Shown: positions 1 to 10,325 of the stretch, in pieces | Layout of the letters: the number at the start of each line of letters is the position of its first letter | How positions within the stretch are numbered: the first letter of the stretch is position 1 | The notes under the pieces: model-generated | Database searches by the model: none | What the model saw: the letters and a program-made list of their open reading frames with translations, nothing else | Told to the model about the DNA's origin: nothing | NCBI GenBank assembly: GCA_013397455.1 | Contig: VYZB01000040.1 | Location: forward strand, 3,173,869 to 3,237,868 | Length of the DNA stretch: 64,000 nucleotides | Direction of reading: 5' to 3' | Source: Crotophaga sulcirostris | Taxonomy: Eukaryota > Chordata > Aves > Cuculiformes > Crotophagidae | Made by a program: the position numbers and the translations under genes

Positions 1-2164
1 GGAAAAAAATTTTAGATGAAAAATCAAGTTCCTTTGACGGAATACACATGAAAGACTGTAAAAATCATCATTGTAAAATATCTGTGGGGCTGGATTCCCC
101 AGGCCCCTTTCCCTGTTCCCCAAGAAAGCCAAGTCTCCTGATTTCTCAAGCGTCTTATTTTCTAGATTCAGAAAACATGTATATACTGACATATCCTTCT
201 AATTAGCCTAAATTTACATAATTCCATATTACCAACTACTGAGGCATTCAGAAAAACCCACAGATTTATTTTCTGGAATTTAAGGCCTGTTTTCCATTTG
301 TAGTGTGGATGCTTCCTATCGTCTGACAGCATGAGGGCATTGACAAGCAGTGGGCCTGTAGTTCACGCTTGTTGGGCTGCAAAATACCACCTGGGAGGTG
401 GGAAAAATCCCTCTCCTGAGTGGTTTTCATTTATTATCTGCACTGTACCAGTTTCTCTAAGCCCATGTCCTTCATAGTATTGTGACTGTGATAACCTCTG
501 CGTAAAGAAAGCGTTTCTAGAAACAAGCCGCTCAGAAGCCTGTTGCTTTCTCTACTGGTCCCTCTTCCACTGGTGCACGGGGATGTATTACCTTTGGCTT
601 TTGGCAGATACTCTCTGAATTTGTTCATTTCCCTCACCACTTGTTTAAAGCAACTCACAGAGATAATTTTCCATGTCAGCAGCTAATCTGATCTATCTGA
701 GATTGTATTACTAAACTTTCTATACAAATCTGCTTTTTTTTTTTCCACAGCTCTCCTTTAATGATGTCAAACTGTTTAGCTGTTACCAACATCTACATCT
801 GAAAGATGCAATTAATTATTACCCAACAGTATATACCAGAAGTCACAGACCTGATTTTTAGAGCCTTGTTTTCATATCAGGAGCATAAGCAAACTGTGGG
901 CCCTCTTTACCTCCTGGTTACACAAAGGATTAAATCATTATATTTAGCTGACAGAGGCTCCTTTCTGATGCTGAGCACCCCAGGTTTAATCTCATTTACC
1001 ATTTGTGTGTTGAAAGAACTTGAATAATTTCTGAACAACTGGTCTTGAGTTAAGTTGGTCCAGCTGAAAGTGGTGTCAGGCCTCTGTTGATTTATCTCTT
1101 CGCCATGTCAGTAGTCATCTCACTTCTTGACTCAGCCAAACTAAATATTGCCTGATCTGCATGGCCAAAAAATAACTACATAGTGAAAGGATTTTTGAAC
1201 TTAGATATGTTACCTGAATTAATTTATGGTCCTATTCTGTCTTTCTACTTGGTAGACACAAATGCATTGTTCTTCCCTCAAATATAGACCTTGTAGATAA
1301 ATTTTCTTTAATCTCGTATTTTTTTTCTATGCTGCAGTGCAGACATACCTTCAGGCAACAAATCCTTCCTGATCTACCAGGGCTGCTCCACTGAGTTCAG
1401 TATTTCACATTCTTTCTATCCACTAGGAATCTGAACTTTCACTTAAATTAATGTTACTATGAAGAGCACTTGCTGTCTCTAAAATGTTTGCCTTAAAGAT
1501 TTTTTAAAAACAGTTAAAATCAACACTCTTTTTTTATGTTTGTCTGAAAATTAATACTCTACTTTTTTGGAAAAGCTAATGCCTGGCTGGAAAACATTTG
1601 CTTTACTCAAATGTTTTCTCAAGAATATCTCCTGCCTTCACACTTCAGTGAGTTGTCATGTCCACATTTAACGTCAAAAAGAAGAAAAATTTTGTTATGA
1701 AAATTCCTGAACTCTAAAGTTTCAGCCAAAGTCCAGATCACGGTTTTATAATTTGACCTCAACTGTACAAATACAACTTTCATTTGGAGAGAGTTTAACT
1801 GTTTATAGAAGTTTGTAGGTGCATTGAGCTAGGCTGTTCATGAAGTCAAACTGGAGTAGTTTTATTGCATTATTTTGCTCTGGTTAATTATTTACCTATA
1901 CCACTCCAATGGATTTATTCCCCAAAACAAAGGCAAAAGTTAGCTGTACTTTGTATTTTCATGGGAAAATGATGATACTGGGACCTAGTCTCACCATCTG
2001 TTGTATTACAATCTTCCATACCAGAGCAATAGCAGGATTCATGGCCTCAGAGATTACGATTCAAAAATGAATGGTGTAATACTTCTACAAGTCTGACTGC
2101 TTACCCTCTGTGCCTGGTTTTTTGATTATTTTTTTTTTAATTTTTGACACAAGAAAGCTGCAAC
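1..2164. other. Unique non-coding DNA, no gene recognised
   Basis: AT-leaning sequence with no recognisable protein frame, RNA gene or transposon. The only structured points are an 11-T pyrimidine tract ending in CCACAG at 734-750, treated separately as a possible splice acceptor, and a loose run of TAAT-type motifs around 1860-1910. Short open frames here are scattered on both strands and show no family similarity that I recognise. Confidence 0.6.
734..750 (+). repeat. Poly-T / pyrimidine tract ending in CCACAG
   Basis: Eleven T residues followed by CCACAG. This has the form of a strong vertebrate 3' splice site (pyrimidine tract then CAG). It could equally be a simple T run, and nothing else in the sequence proves use as an acceptor. 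Confidence 0.5.
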
Positions 2165-2221
2165 CCTGAGCTGCACTACAGATCCTGAGCTGCTCTACAG
2201 ATCCTGAGCTGCTTTACAGAT
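2165..2221. repeat. Three-copy tandem repeat, 19-bp unit
   Basis: Three head-to-tail copies of a 19-bp unit beginning CCTGAGCTGC and ending ACAGAT, at 2165-2183, 2184-2202 and 2203-2221. The copies differ at only a few positions, mainly just after the shared CCTGAGCTGC. This is a short minisatellite, probably from local duplication and potentially length-polymorphic. No function is evident. Confidence 0.85.
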
Positions 2222-2680
2222 CTAGTCTGCAGGGTCAAGGAAACTCAGAGCTTCTGCTCACTGATAAAGTGCCACTTTTTCACCTCTGCAGTGCTTTGTG
2301 ACTTCCACTGTGTTAGTAATATGTGATCTGTATGTCATACACGGGCTAGATCAACAGTTAGTTCACTTCACTCCAGATCTGGTGTTGCTCTGTCCTGATT
2401 TTGTTTGGCCTTCTGGCTGACGTTGGGATCTTTCAGTGAATCTGCCTTTCCTTCATGCTTATGCCATTAAATGTTTGCATAGATTTGTGTACAAAACTGC
2501 CAGATAATTTATGGCTTAGTGTTGTCATACAGAGATATCTGGCCTTCATAGCAAGCTGATTTGAGAGCAAAAGCCAGTTAAAATGCAATCCTAACTCCAG
2601 TTCTCTGCTTAGGAGTATTGTGCCTTTATCACAAACACCATGTTTTTTGCAAGATGAATGGAAAGTTAACAGATCTTTTT

Positions 2681-2709
2681 GGGGGCGGGAGTTTTTTGGG
2701 GGGATGGGG
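2681..2709 (+). repeat. G-rich run (possible G-quadruplex)
   Basis: Four G tracts of 5, 3, 6 and 4 residues are separated by C, an eight-base AGTTTTTT spacer and AT. One loop is slightly longer than the usual 1-7 base rule, so a G-quadruplex is possible rather than clear. It sits in unique sequence with no adjacent promoter signals. Confidence 0.4.
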
Positions 2710-3668
2710 AGGATGAAAGGCTAAAAATCCCTACCACTGCATTCAGTCATGCTTAACAAAGGTAAAGAAGATTCTACACCAAGGAAAAAGCTATCTTCAT
2801 CCTTCTCTCCCCATCATTCCCCACTTATTCAAAAACTCATCTTTAATAGAGACTGGTTTGCTCCCAGCCTGCCCAGTTCCTGGGCACTGAAATGTGCCTT
2901 GCCACCTGTGACAGGAATCAAGTGTTTGTTATTTCAAACATATTTACTCCTGTTTTCTCTAGCTGAAGGCACTTCTTTATCTAGTAATGTATTTAAACAT
3001 GCAAAAGGAGGCAGACCCAGATGATTCCCCACCCACCTTCAGCTGGATGATGTCACTGATGCACTAGAGAGTCAGCCTTTCTCCAGCTAGTTTTATTCAC
3101 AGTGAATGATCCTCAAAGACAAAAGCCCCATGCACCTCGGTTAGGAGGAGTTTCCATCATACTTAAATATGCAGTGAGCTGAAACAAGGCTGAGGTATCC
3201 TCTAGTCCTCTATTCATCCACAAAGGAGTTGCCTAAGAATCTGACACTTGCTCATCTCCTGAAGGAGCTGGAGCATAGTCCCTCTACTGGTTTGGTCAGT
3301 GAGCATTTCCTGGCTTTCCAGTGCCAGATATGAGCAGTTATATTCCCTCCCAGAAGCTAGGAAGATCTCCATCTCAGGAAATATCATATGGAGGATGCCT
3401 GGGGGAGACATTCCTGCCTGGACAGAAAGCAAAACTGCTGCTGGTGCATCACACTGTTGGTTGCAGAATGGAAAGTGACTTTCATGCTTCTCCAGTGAAA
3501 AACAACCTAGGGTCCATGCTGGGTAAGCTTAAGTCACTGCCCCTTCCAAGTAGTCCTGCAGGCTGAGCTCCCACACTGACAGGGAGACTGAGAGATCATG
3601 CAGCACTACAGCTGCTTTTGGGTGCTTGGTGTCTGTGCAGGCAAAAGGAAAAATTAAGAGTAATCTTT

Positions 3669-3770
3669 ATAATTATTATATAATAATAAAGAAACCACAA
3701 TGTAATAGTATATCTGTATCCATATCCACATTCTTATCCATATCTATTTACATCTGTATCTACATCTTAC
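3669..3770. repeat. AT-rich and ATCCAT/ATCTGT-type cryptic microsatellite
   Basis: An (AAT)n-like stretch at 3669-3690 is followed at 3707-3770 by imperfect six-base units such as TATCCA, TATCTG and CATATC. This is simple-sequence DNA degraded by substitution. No function is indicated. Confidence 0.7.
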
Positions 3771-5073
3771 ACTGAGACAGACCCACGTCTTCCAAGCACT
3801 GGTGACCTCATTGGCTCTGTCCACAGTTTGTATCCTCTCTGATCACTGTGGGGTTTTTTCACATACTGTGTGTGTGGCTTTTGAGACTTTCTTTCAGGTT
3901 CAGGGAACAACCCACCTCTTGCATCTCTTACATCTGGGGCAGGGAGTGATGATGAGGCCAGGATTGCAGCCCATGCACTGCAGAGCGCTTGCTCTACCTT
4001 TGCATGGACATGCCCCAAGTTTAGGAAATATAAAAACCTAAGCCCTCAAAAACCTACAATTGACATACATAGGATTTGTGCTTTCTGTACAAACTTACTG
4101 GAAGAACTGCATTAAGCTATATCATCTCTGACTGAAATAGCTTAGCAGTTAGTGATTTAAACAAGCCAATGGTGTCATGGTGCTGTGGCTCTGTAATGCA
4201 AAGTCATTTATTCTGTGGGACGTGACTGCAGAGACCAAAGGTTATTGTCAGTTTTGGAAGACAATTTTTTTGAAATGCAGGCAGCAAAACTGACTCGTTG
4301 AAGCTTACAAAAAACTGTCATTGCTCTGCTATGAAATTTTTAAATAAACATATTTTAGTCACTAAATACACACTCTTCAAGCCTCAGTAAGAACATCAGA
4401 ATTGTTAGTTAAGTTTTAATTCATCTGGTATGAGTTACGACTGAGCTAAAGCATGTTACAAATAAGAGGAGGTATTTTCCAAGGATATTCTATCTGTGAT
4501 AACCTCTAACACAGCAGGAGACCAAACTCTAAACCGTACGCATTTTCTTTACGCATTTTAGTTTTGCTCTTCTTGTTGCTATTATTTATTACATAACTCA
4601 AGAGAGGACAAGAGAATGTAACTGATCTCTCGAGATTCCTTTGAGCCCTCATGATTATATGAGTATATGAATTGTTATAGAGGTCACCACACAAATGAAT
4701 GTTTTATTAGGCACTAGTAAATTGCTATAATGGCAAACCAAAGTTGTGTTTGTACAATATTTCACAAATTACAGACAGCGAGGACTATCTTTTATATGTG
4801 GGCATATTCATTCCCTCCTATCCCTGTATCCCTGTGGTTTCTTTTTTCTTTCAGTTTGTAGTATATGTGAACAGGTCCTGCTTCTCTGAAGGAATACCTT
4901 TTCCAAACACGGCTGTTAATTTAGAAGTGATTTGTTGGTAAGCTCATCTGGTGTGCCCAGCTTTAAACCCACCTATATAGTCCACAAAGAACTGAGGGGG
5001 AGTCAAGAAGGAGGAGAAGTACTGCCTAGATAGGGCGTGTGGTAGAATATATTTCATCTTTCTGAATGTAATG

Positions 5074-5314
5074 ACATTAATTTAATTAAAAATCCAGGCT
5101 GGTCAGTACAATTTATATGCCGACGTGACTAATATTGTTATGCTTATGTAAGCAGAGAAATTAATTAAAACTTTGAAGCTTACTCGTTGTTGTAATGAAA
5201 GCTTATTTTATGCTGGTGAGAGATTAAGAAAACCTCCTTGGTGGGCTTTTTTTACAGAAAGGGAAAGAAGCCCTTTTTGCCCTACACTCATAACCAGGGA
5301 GTATTTAATTAAAA
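5074..5314. promoter_or_regulatory. Candidate regulatory stretch with repeated TTAATTAAAA motifs
   Basis: TTTAATTAAA at 5081-5090, TTAATTAAAA at 5161-5170 and TTTAATTAAAA at 5304-5314 are three near-identical homeodomain-type core sites in about 235 bp, with a further ATTAATTT at about 5076. Homeodomain proteins of the paired/LIM type bind TAATTA cores in general. AT-rich DNA also makes such motifs by chance, so regulatory function is inference. Confidence 0.25.
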
Positions 5315-6244
5315 TCATTGGAGAAAGTAACAGTAGGAACATGAAAGCAGCAAGAAATACTTTTGTTAGTATATTAGTTCTGTAGAAAGAGCCTGGGAAT
5401 AGCCAGAAGGAGTTTGACACTGGCTTTGTTGGTGTGAGAGATAAATGAGAACATCATTTGTTATGGGAGCTGCAGCGACAGGATGCTGAAGGAGGGCTGG
5501 AGTCAGGGAAGCACTGGTGTGGGGTGTGAGCTCTCCCTGTGGCAACATTACAAAATACAGTAGATGTTAGATTGGATGAGATAACTCCCTGCTTGCTTTC
5601 AGGAGAGTGGTGTCAAGGTCAGGTCCTGTTCCTCAGAGTTTTAAGCCTTCATTTTCCTTTAGTTCCCATATCTGCTGTTACTCACCTTTCTGAACAGCAT
5701 GGAGACATTACTGGGAAATGTATAGCCATAGCAGATACTTAAAGTAGTAAATATGAAAATGTTTTTGTTAAAAATCCATCCAGCACTGCAAAATGTCCAT
5801 ACATTTGCCCATATATTTAGATATAAATACACATACAGGCAGATTGCAGCAGTTGATGTGGGTTCCTCTTAAGACTGAATCCAGACTTCCTCACTAAAGC
5901 AGCCAGGCTCACTACCCAGTCATATGAACTGAAGAACACATTTGAACAAAAGACTCTGTGAATGCTCTGACTCATGACAAGAGCAGGTCCAGGCCTTCCC
6001 AATTGCTTGGTCCAAGAGAGTAGTAGATGGTAAGAGCTTTACTGTGCCAAACTGAAAACATCTGGAACCTGAGCTCCCATGTAGGATGGGGGATTGCATG
6101 AGAGGGTTGACGTTACTTGGGTATGAGAAGTGGAAGCAAATTCCAGAAGCTGAACAGCTGAAACTGCAAAATCTTCCAGGTCTGGACATTGCTTAGGACT
6201 TTCTTCTTCTTCTCTTTCTACATAATGACATAAAAAAACTTAGT

Positions 6245-6258
6245 AAAAAAAAAAAAAA
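6245..6258 (+). repeat. Poly-A run (A14)
   Basis: Fourteen A residues in unique sequence. No retroposed gene body is recognisable upstream, so this is best read as a simple homopolymer. Confidence 0.85.
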
Positions 6259-6558
6259 GAATAGAAAGAAAATTCACTGCTAACCAGATCAGCAAGGTAA
6301 ACACAAATGCATTGTGCATTAAGAGAGTGGAAATGGTACTGGCAAGTAGAGGGAGCTGCTTGTGTCCCAGTTTGTCTGAATCTTCCCAGTCTGAATGCCT
6401 TCTTTGAAGCCCAGCAGCCAGAGCCATGCTTGCAGGAGTGTCACACACACCTCTGAAGGGAGAACGGTCCATACTGGCTGGTTCAGCCAAGGCTGCTGAG
6501 GAATCTCCAACACAACTACACAACTAAGTGGAATTTAGGGCTTGCAAGTCGAAAGAGT

Positions 6559-6590
6559 AAAAAAAAAAAAAAAAAAAGAAGAAGAAAGAA
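6559..6590 (+). repeat. A19 followed by GAA repeats
   Basis: Nineteen A residues are followed by GAAGAAGAAAGAA. This is a mixed homopolymer and trinucleotide simple repeat. It resembles the tail of a retroposed copy, but I could not recognise any body sequence before it. Confidence 0.85.
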
Positions 6591-6830
6591 TACAGCATTT
6601 GTTAAGACTCAAGGTAATTACCAAGCCTGTTATTTTGGGGGACAAATGCATGAGGCTGACACTAGTAATGTCTGATTTTAAGTGGATGTGGTGGGTATTG
6701 CCACACTGTGCCAGAGATTTGATGGATTCTGCTTTGGGTGATGCTATACCCTAATCTTTTCCCTCTCAACTGACCAGCCCTGCTGCATAAGATGCACTCT
6801 CCCCTATATCTGGCTGACAGAAGCTATTGC

Positions 6831-6843
6831 TTTTTTTTTTTTT
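6831..6843 (+). repeat. T13 run followed by CAG
   Basis: Thirteen T residues run directly into CAG, a splice-acceptor-like string. The downstream sequence shows no convincing open exon, so I read it as a simple repeat. Confidence 0.8.
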
Positions 6844-7212
6844 CAGAACTAGATATCTTTCTACATCTAGGTGTTTTTGCTGTGCAGTTTTTCATCTTCA
6901 GGCTGCCCTGACCGTATTAATTCCCTGTGATGACAGGTAACATGAGGCATTTTATCAATTTTTAGGACAGTATAATCACACTGTAACAGTTATTATCAGA
7001 TCCAAGATTTCATGTGTACTTCTTCAAAATATGGGAATAGTTCATTCCATTTGTCAAAAGAATCACAAAATTGCAAACGGGGTTAATATTTAGTCCAGGA
7101 CTGAGGGTCTGTCTGCCCAGGCAGAGCAACCCTTCCTTTGCCTGAGCCTTTTACTCATTTAGCTTAAGTAATAACTACTCCAAAACAGCCCTAATTTTTT
7201 GTGTCTATATTG

Positions 7213-7352
7213 TAGAATCATAGAAGAGTTTGGTTTGGAAGGGACCGTTAAAGGTCGTCTAGTTCCTGCCATGAACAGGGACATCTTCAACTACATCAGG
7301 TTTCACAGGGTCCTGTCTGACCTGACCTTGACTGTTTCCAGGGATGGGCATT
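7213..7352 (-). mobile_element. CR1 LINE 3'-end fragment
   Basis: The left edge reads AGAATCATAGAA, the reverse complement of the CR1 3'-terminal TTCTATGATTCT repeats. It is followed by GGAAGGGACCGTTAAAGGTC, the inverted CR1 end block, then CATGAACAGGGACATCTTC, matching the usual inverted CATGGGCAGGGACACC string. CR1 copies are typically 5'-truncated by incomplete reverse transcription, which fits this 140-bp piece. Many differences from the family consensus indicate an old insertion. It has no coding capacity. Confidence 0.87.
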
Positions 7353-8830
7353 TCTATAGTAGTTCTTATTTCTTTCTGTAAAGGCCAGAGCAGCTCCCCT
7401 CCCTTTAGTAACAGCAGTTTTTAGAAGACGATCTATGAACTCAAGAGCTCCAGTTATGAAAACAGGTAAAGTCCTTCTAGACAGCTGGTAGGCAGCAATC
7501 TATGTGTTACGGCATGAGCCATAGTTAATATTTGACACATCACATTATGTGATGACAAGTGTTACACTAATTGTTTCCTTTAACTGGTTGCATTACCTAT
7601 TGGCCTTCTACTACTGAGAAATTAAGACAATTAAACACTGCAACCATTGGGCAAGAAATTTGCAGTGACAACTGAATGGCTGTGGTTTTCCTGTCCACGC
7701 AAAGAACAAAGTCCCCAGGCACAGCAGGTGACCAGCAAATACTAATGAAGCAGCTGATGCACAGAGGAGTCCTTCCCTCAAACACTCTGATGATATGTTG
7801 TGGAGGAAACACTAGAGAGTGTTGAGAGCTACATGTTTTTCTTCAGGGAACTCTATTTCAAATAACATATTCAGTTTTTCTGAATTGTGGCACTTTAAAC
7901 AAAAATTTGGTTTTAGCTTACCAGTTACCACTAAATGCTGGTTTTAATTTCAGAAATTTGAAAACAACTTTTTGTTGTATTTAGGGTTTTATTTGTTATG
8001 GGGTTTTTTTGTGCTTCTGAGCTAACATTTTGTTTTGGGATTATTATTTTTTTTAGTATTTTGATTACTATTTCCATCCCATAACAGAACCTAATTTAGA
8101 TATGTTGACATGTCTAGCAGAATGAAAATATATCTTTCCAGCCAATGTGAGCTGTGAGTGCTTTTATTATGGATGGGTCTCACCAGCCCTTGAGCTGTGA
8201 CCTTGAAAGTTGCTCCAATGTAAACCTGAACTCTACCTGACTCCTTCCTTTGTGATGGACAAAGTCTAAACCTTGGTTCTTCCTGAAATTTTATGCATAT
8301 TTTTCATTGAAAATAGAATCCCAGTCATGGACATGAAGGAAAAGATAATCTTGAGATGAAATTTTATTATCTGTTTGTTGTAAGGCAAAGACAATGGATG
8401 TGTAGAGATGAAAAAGCTTTGGTCAGAATGGTGGATAGCAAAATAAGCTTGCTGAAAAGCTAAGCATCACCAGGGGTTTTTGTAGCACCTGTGGCAAAAG
8501 AAAGTTTTACAGAGATTTTGGAGCTAGGTACATACTTCTTCATGTAGACCTTTCTAGATTTCAGGTGCTGTTTAAGTCAGGTCTTCAGGAAACTCGTATT
8601 GCATGCACAGAAACACTCTAGGCTAATGCAAAATTCAATTTAATTCTCAGCTTATTGCCAACAGAGGGATAAAAAGAAGACCATTTTCTGCTCCTTGCTT
8701 TCTTGCTATTTTTGAAAAGGCTACCAGTGACAAGAGCGATGCCAAGTAGCTCCTGCCTATTGTGCTGCTCCAAGCTGTTCTCAAGGGAGGAGAGGTTACA
8801 CCAGCTGCAGTTGTATATCAGCACTGATAC

Positions 8831-8872
8831 GATATATCAGATATCATATATCAACTGAACCACTGTTCAGTT
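8831..8872. repeat. Two adjacent short inverted repeats
   Basis: GATATAT at 8831-8837 pairs with ATATATC at 8846-8852, around a spacer that itself contains GATATC. Immediately next to it, AACTGAAC at 8853-8860 pairs with GTTCAGTT at 8865-8872 across four bases. The two hairpins abut without a gap. They could be an old transposon terminus or a chance AT-rich palindrome. Confidence 0.55.
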
Positions 8873-9319
8873 CAGACAGATATCATGTGCCAGCAAGGTA
8901 TGGCCCCAGGGCACCCCATACAGCCATGAAAACACAGCTCCTGCTGTCAGGCAGCCTTATCAGCTTCACAAACTCTCCAAGCAAAGGTGGACATAAAGAA
9001 TCCTCCCCAACATCTCACTTTTGCTCCCGACATTTGTTCTGGTGCCAGTGAGGACTTTGAGGTTGGCTGCCTGTTTATTTGTTTTCAATCCTGGGATGCT
9101 GTGTGATCTTTTTTAAGCCTGGAGATGCAAAATGCAGCTTTGTCTTCAACAGTTTGTGCGAGTGGCAGTGACTGATGCCTTTTGGAAGAGCACCCTGGGG
9201 ACCTGGAGATGTGTGTAGCAGAGTGTTTGTCCGGGTATTGGTTAGCAGCATTTGTGCTGAGCCAGATTCTATTATTCCATATGTCAGGAAGAACATTTGC
9301 ACTTCCAGGCCACTAGATG

Positions 9320-9480
9320 ATGATGGTACTGTAATTACAGCTGCATCTTAATTAACATTCCCACATGAATAAAACATTAGCATGATTATTCCTGGCTTTT
9401 TAACCATTGGGCTATGGTCTCATCTCATTATAGCTATTTCTTAACCAAACCACACAAATGAAGAAGAGAAATAAACGTAG
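9320..9480. promoter_or_regulatory. Candidate regulatory element with palindromic TAATTA sites
   Basis: The perfect 12-bp palindrome CTGTAATTACAG at 9329-9340 is followed at once by CTTAATTAAC. Such paired TAAT sites are typical targets of dimerising homeodomain proteins. The surrounding sequence is free of simple repeats. Function is inferred from motif content only. Confidence 0.22.
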
Positions 9481-10172
9481 AGCATCAGTTCACTTTTTTC
9501 ACATTTAAAACTTGGAGTTGGTTAAATAATAATGAAGTATCTCTGAAAACCACATTGCTGGCAGAAATGTGCCCCTGATAGGAGATCTGTGAGTTTTCAG
9601 CCTTCAGTCCACATCTGTGCTAGGTCTGGAAAGGTTTGATATGCTTGCAGCCGAGGACCGCAAATTGCAAATATTGTGCAATTGTATCTTTTCCACACAG
9701 AAAACCGACTTGCACATGCAAATCTTAGCATTTTGCATTTAGACAAAAGCTTAAGGCCACAGAAGGAATGTCTCTGTGAAAGCTTGGATTCCCAAATGGT
9801 AGAAAGCCAAGTTGAGGCTCCGTTTGTGATGTGCTTGAGGTACAGGGGTTGCCTTTCATCTGGGTTGCTGCCCTGCATTCCTCATGGTGTGGGCTGGACC
9901 TGCAACAGCCCACGAGAGCCTCAGGCTTCAAAAACCTTCTCAGTTGTGTCTACACTGGAGCCAAAGGTGTGACTACAGCTCAGAGACACATACCTGAGGT
10001 AGCTTTACATGGCATGGCCCGAGTGCTGACAGCAATGTGGCTACAGCAGTGTGCAGATGGGTATAAGCTGCAGGAAACCTTAGCCTGTGGAAATACACAA
10101 GTTACCTAAGTTCAGTGTTGTGAATGTCTGCATTTCAGTCCCAGCTGGCTTCAGGAAGTCTGCTCTTGCTGT

Positions 10173-10325
10173 AATCATAGCATCATAGGATGGTCTGGGT
10201 TGGTGGGCACCTTAAAGATCATCTAGATCCAAACCCTCCTGCCATAGGCAGGGACACCTTCCACTAGACCAGGTTGCTCAAAAGCTCATCTGACATAGAC
10301 TTGAACATTTCCACGTGTTCAAACC
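10173..10325 (-). mobile_element. CR1 LINE 3'-end fragment
   Basis: It starts with AATCATAGCATCATAGGATG, the inverted CR1 terminal repeats. Then come GGTTGGTGGGCACCTTAAAGATC, CTGCCATAGGCAGGGACACC and TAGACCAGGTTGCTCAAA, all characteristic inverted CR1 3'-region strings in the expected order. It is truncated at its own 5' side near 10325. It is better preserved than the copy at 7213. No open reading frame remains. Confidence 0.92.

Larger units (their letters stand above)
2222..4140. other. Unique non-coding DNA
   Basis: No gene recognised. It holds the G-rich run at 2681-2709 and the AT-rich cryptic microsatellite at 3669-3770. Open frames of 70-90 codons occur on both strands in overlapping positions, as expected by chance. 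None resembles a known protein to me. Confidence 0.55.
4141..7212. other. Unique non-coding DNA with A-rich simple repeats
   Basis: No gene recognised. The stretch around 4180-4440 has little simple repeat and contains an ACCAAAGGTTATTGTC string (TCF/SOX-like motifs), which gives it a conserved-element look. The TTAATTAA-rich stretch at 5074-5314 and three homopolymer runs at 6.2-6.9 kb are listed separately. Confidence 0.5.
7353..10172. other. Unique non-coding DNA
   Basis: No gene recognised. The stretch contains a palindrome cluster at 8831-8872, a homeodomain-like stretch at 9320-9480 and, at 9664-9682, ATTGCAAAT overlapping ATTGTGCAAT, a C/EBP-like palindromic site. Overlapping open frames of 70-98 codons on both strands at 9.6-10.1 kb have no recognisable similarity. 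Confidence 0.55.

Noticed and set aside
6559..6590. Poly-A run as the tail of a processed pseudogene
   Set aside because: No recognisable gene body or target-site duplication nearby.
6831..6846. T13-CAG as splice acceptor
   Set aside because: No open or recognisable exon downstream; simple repeat is the simpler reading.
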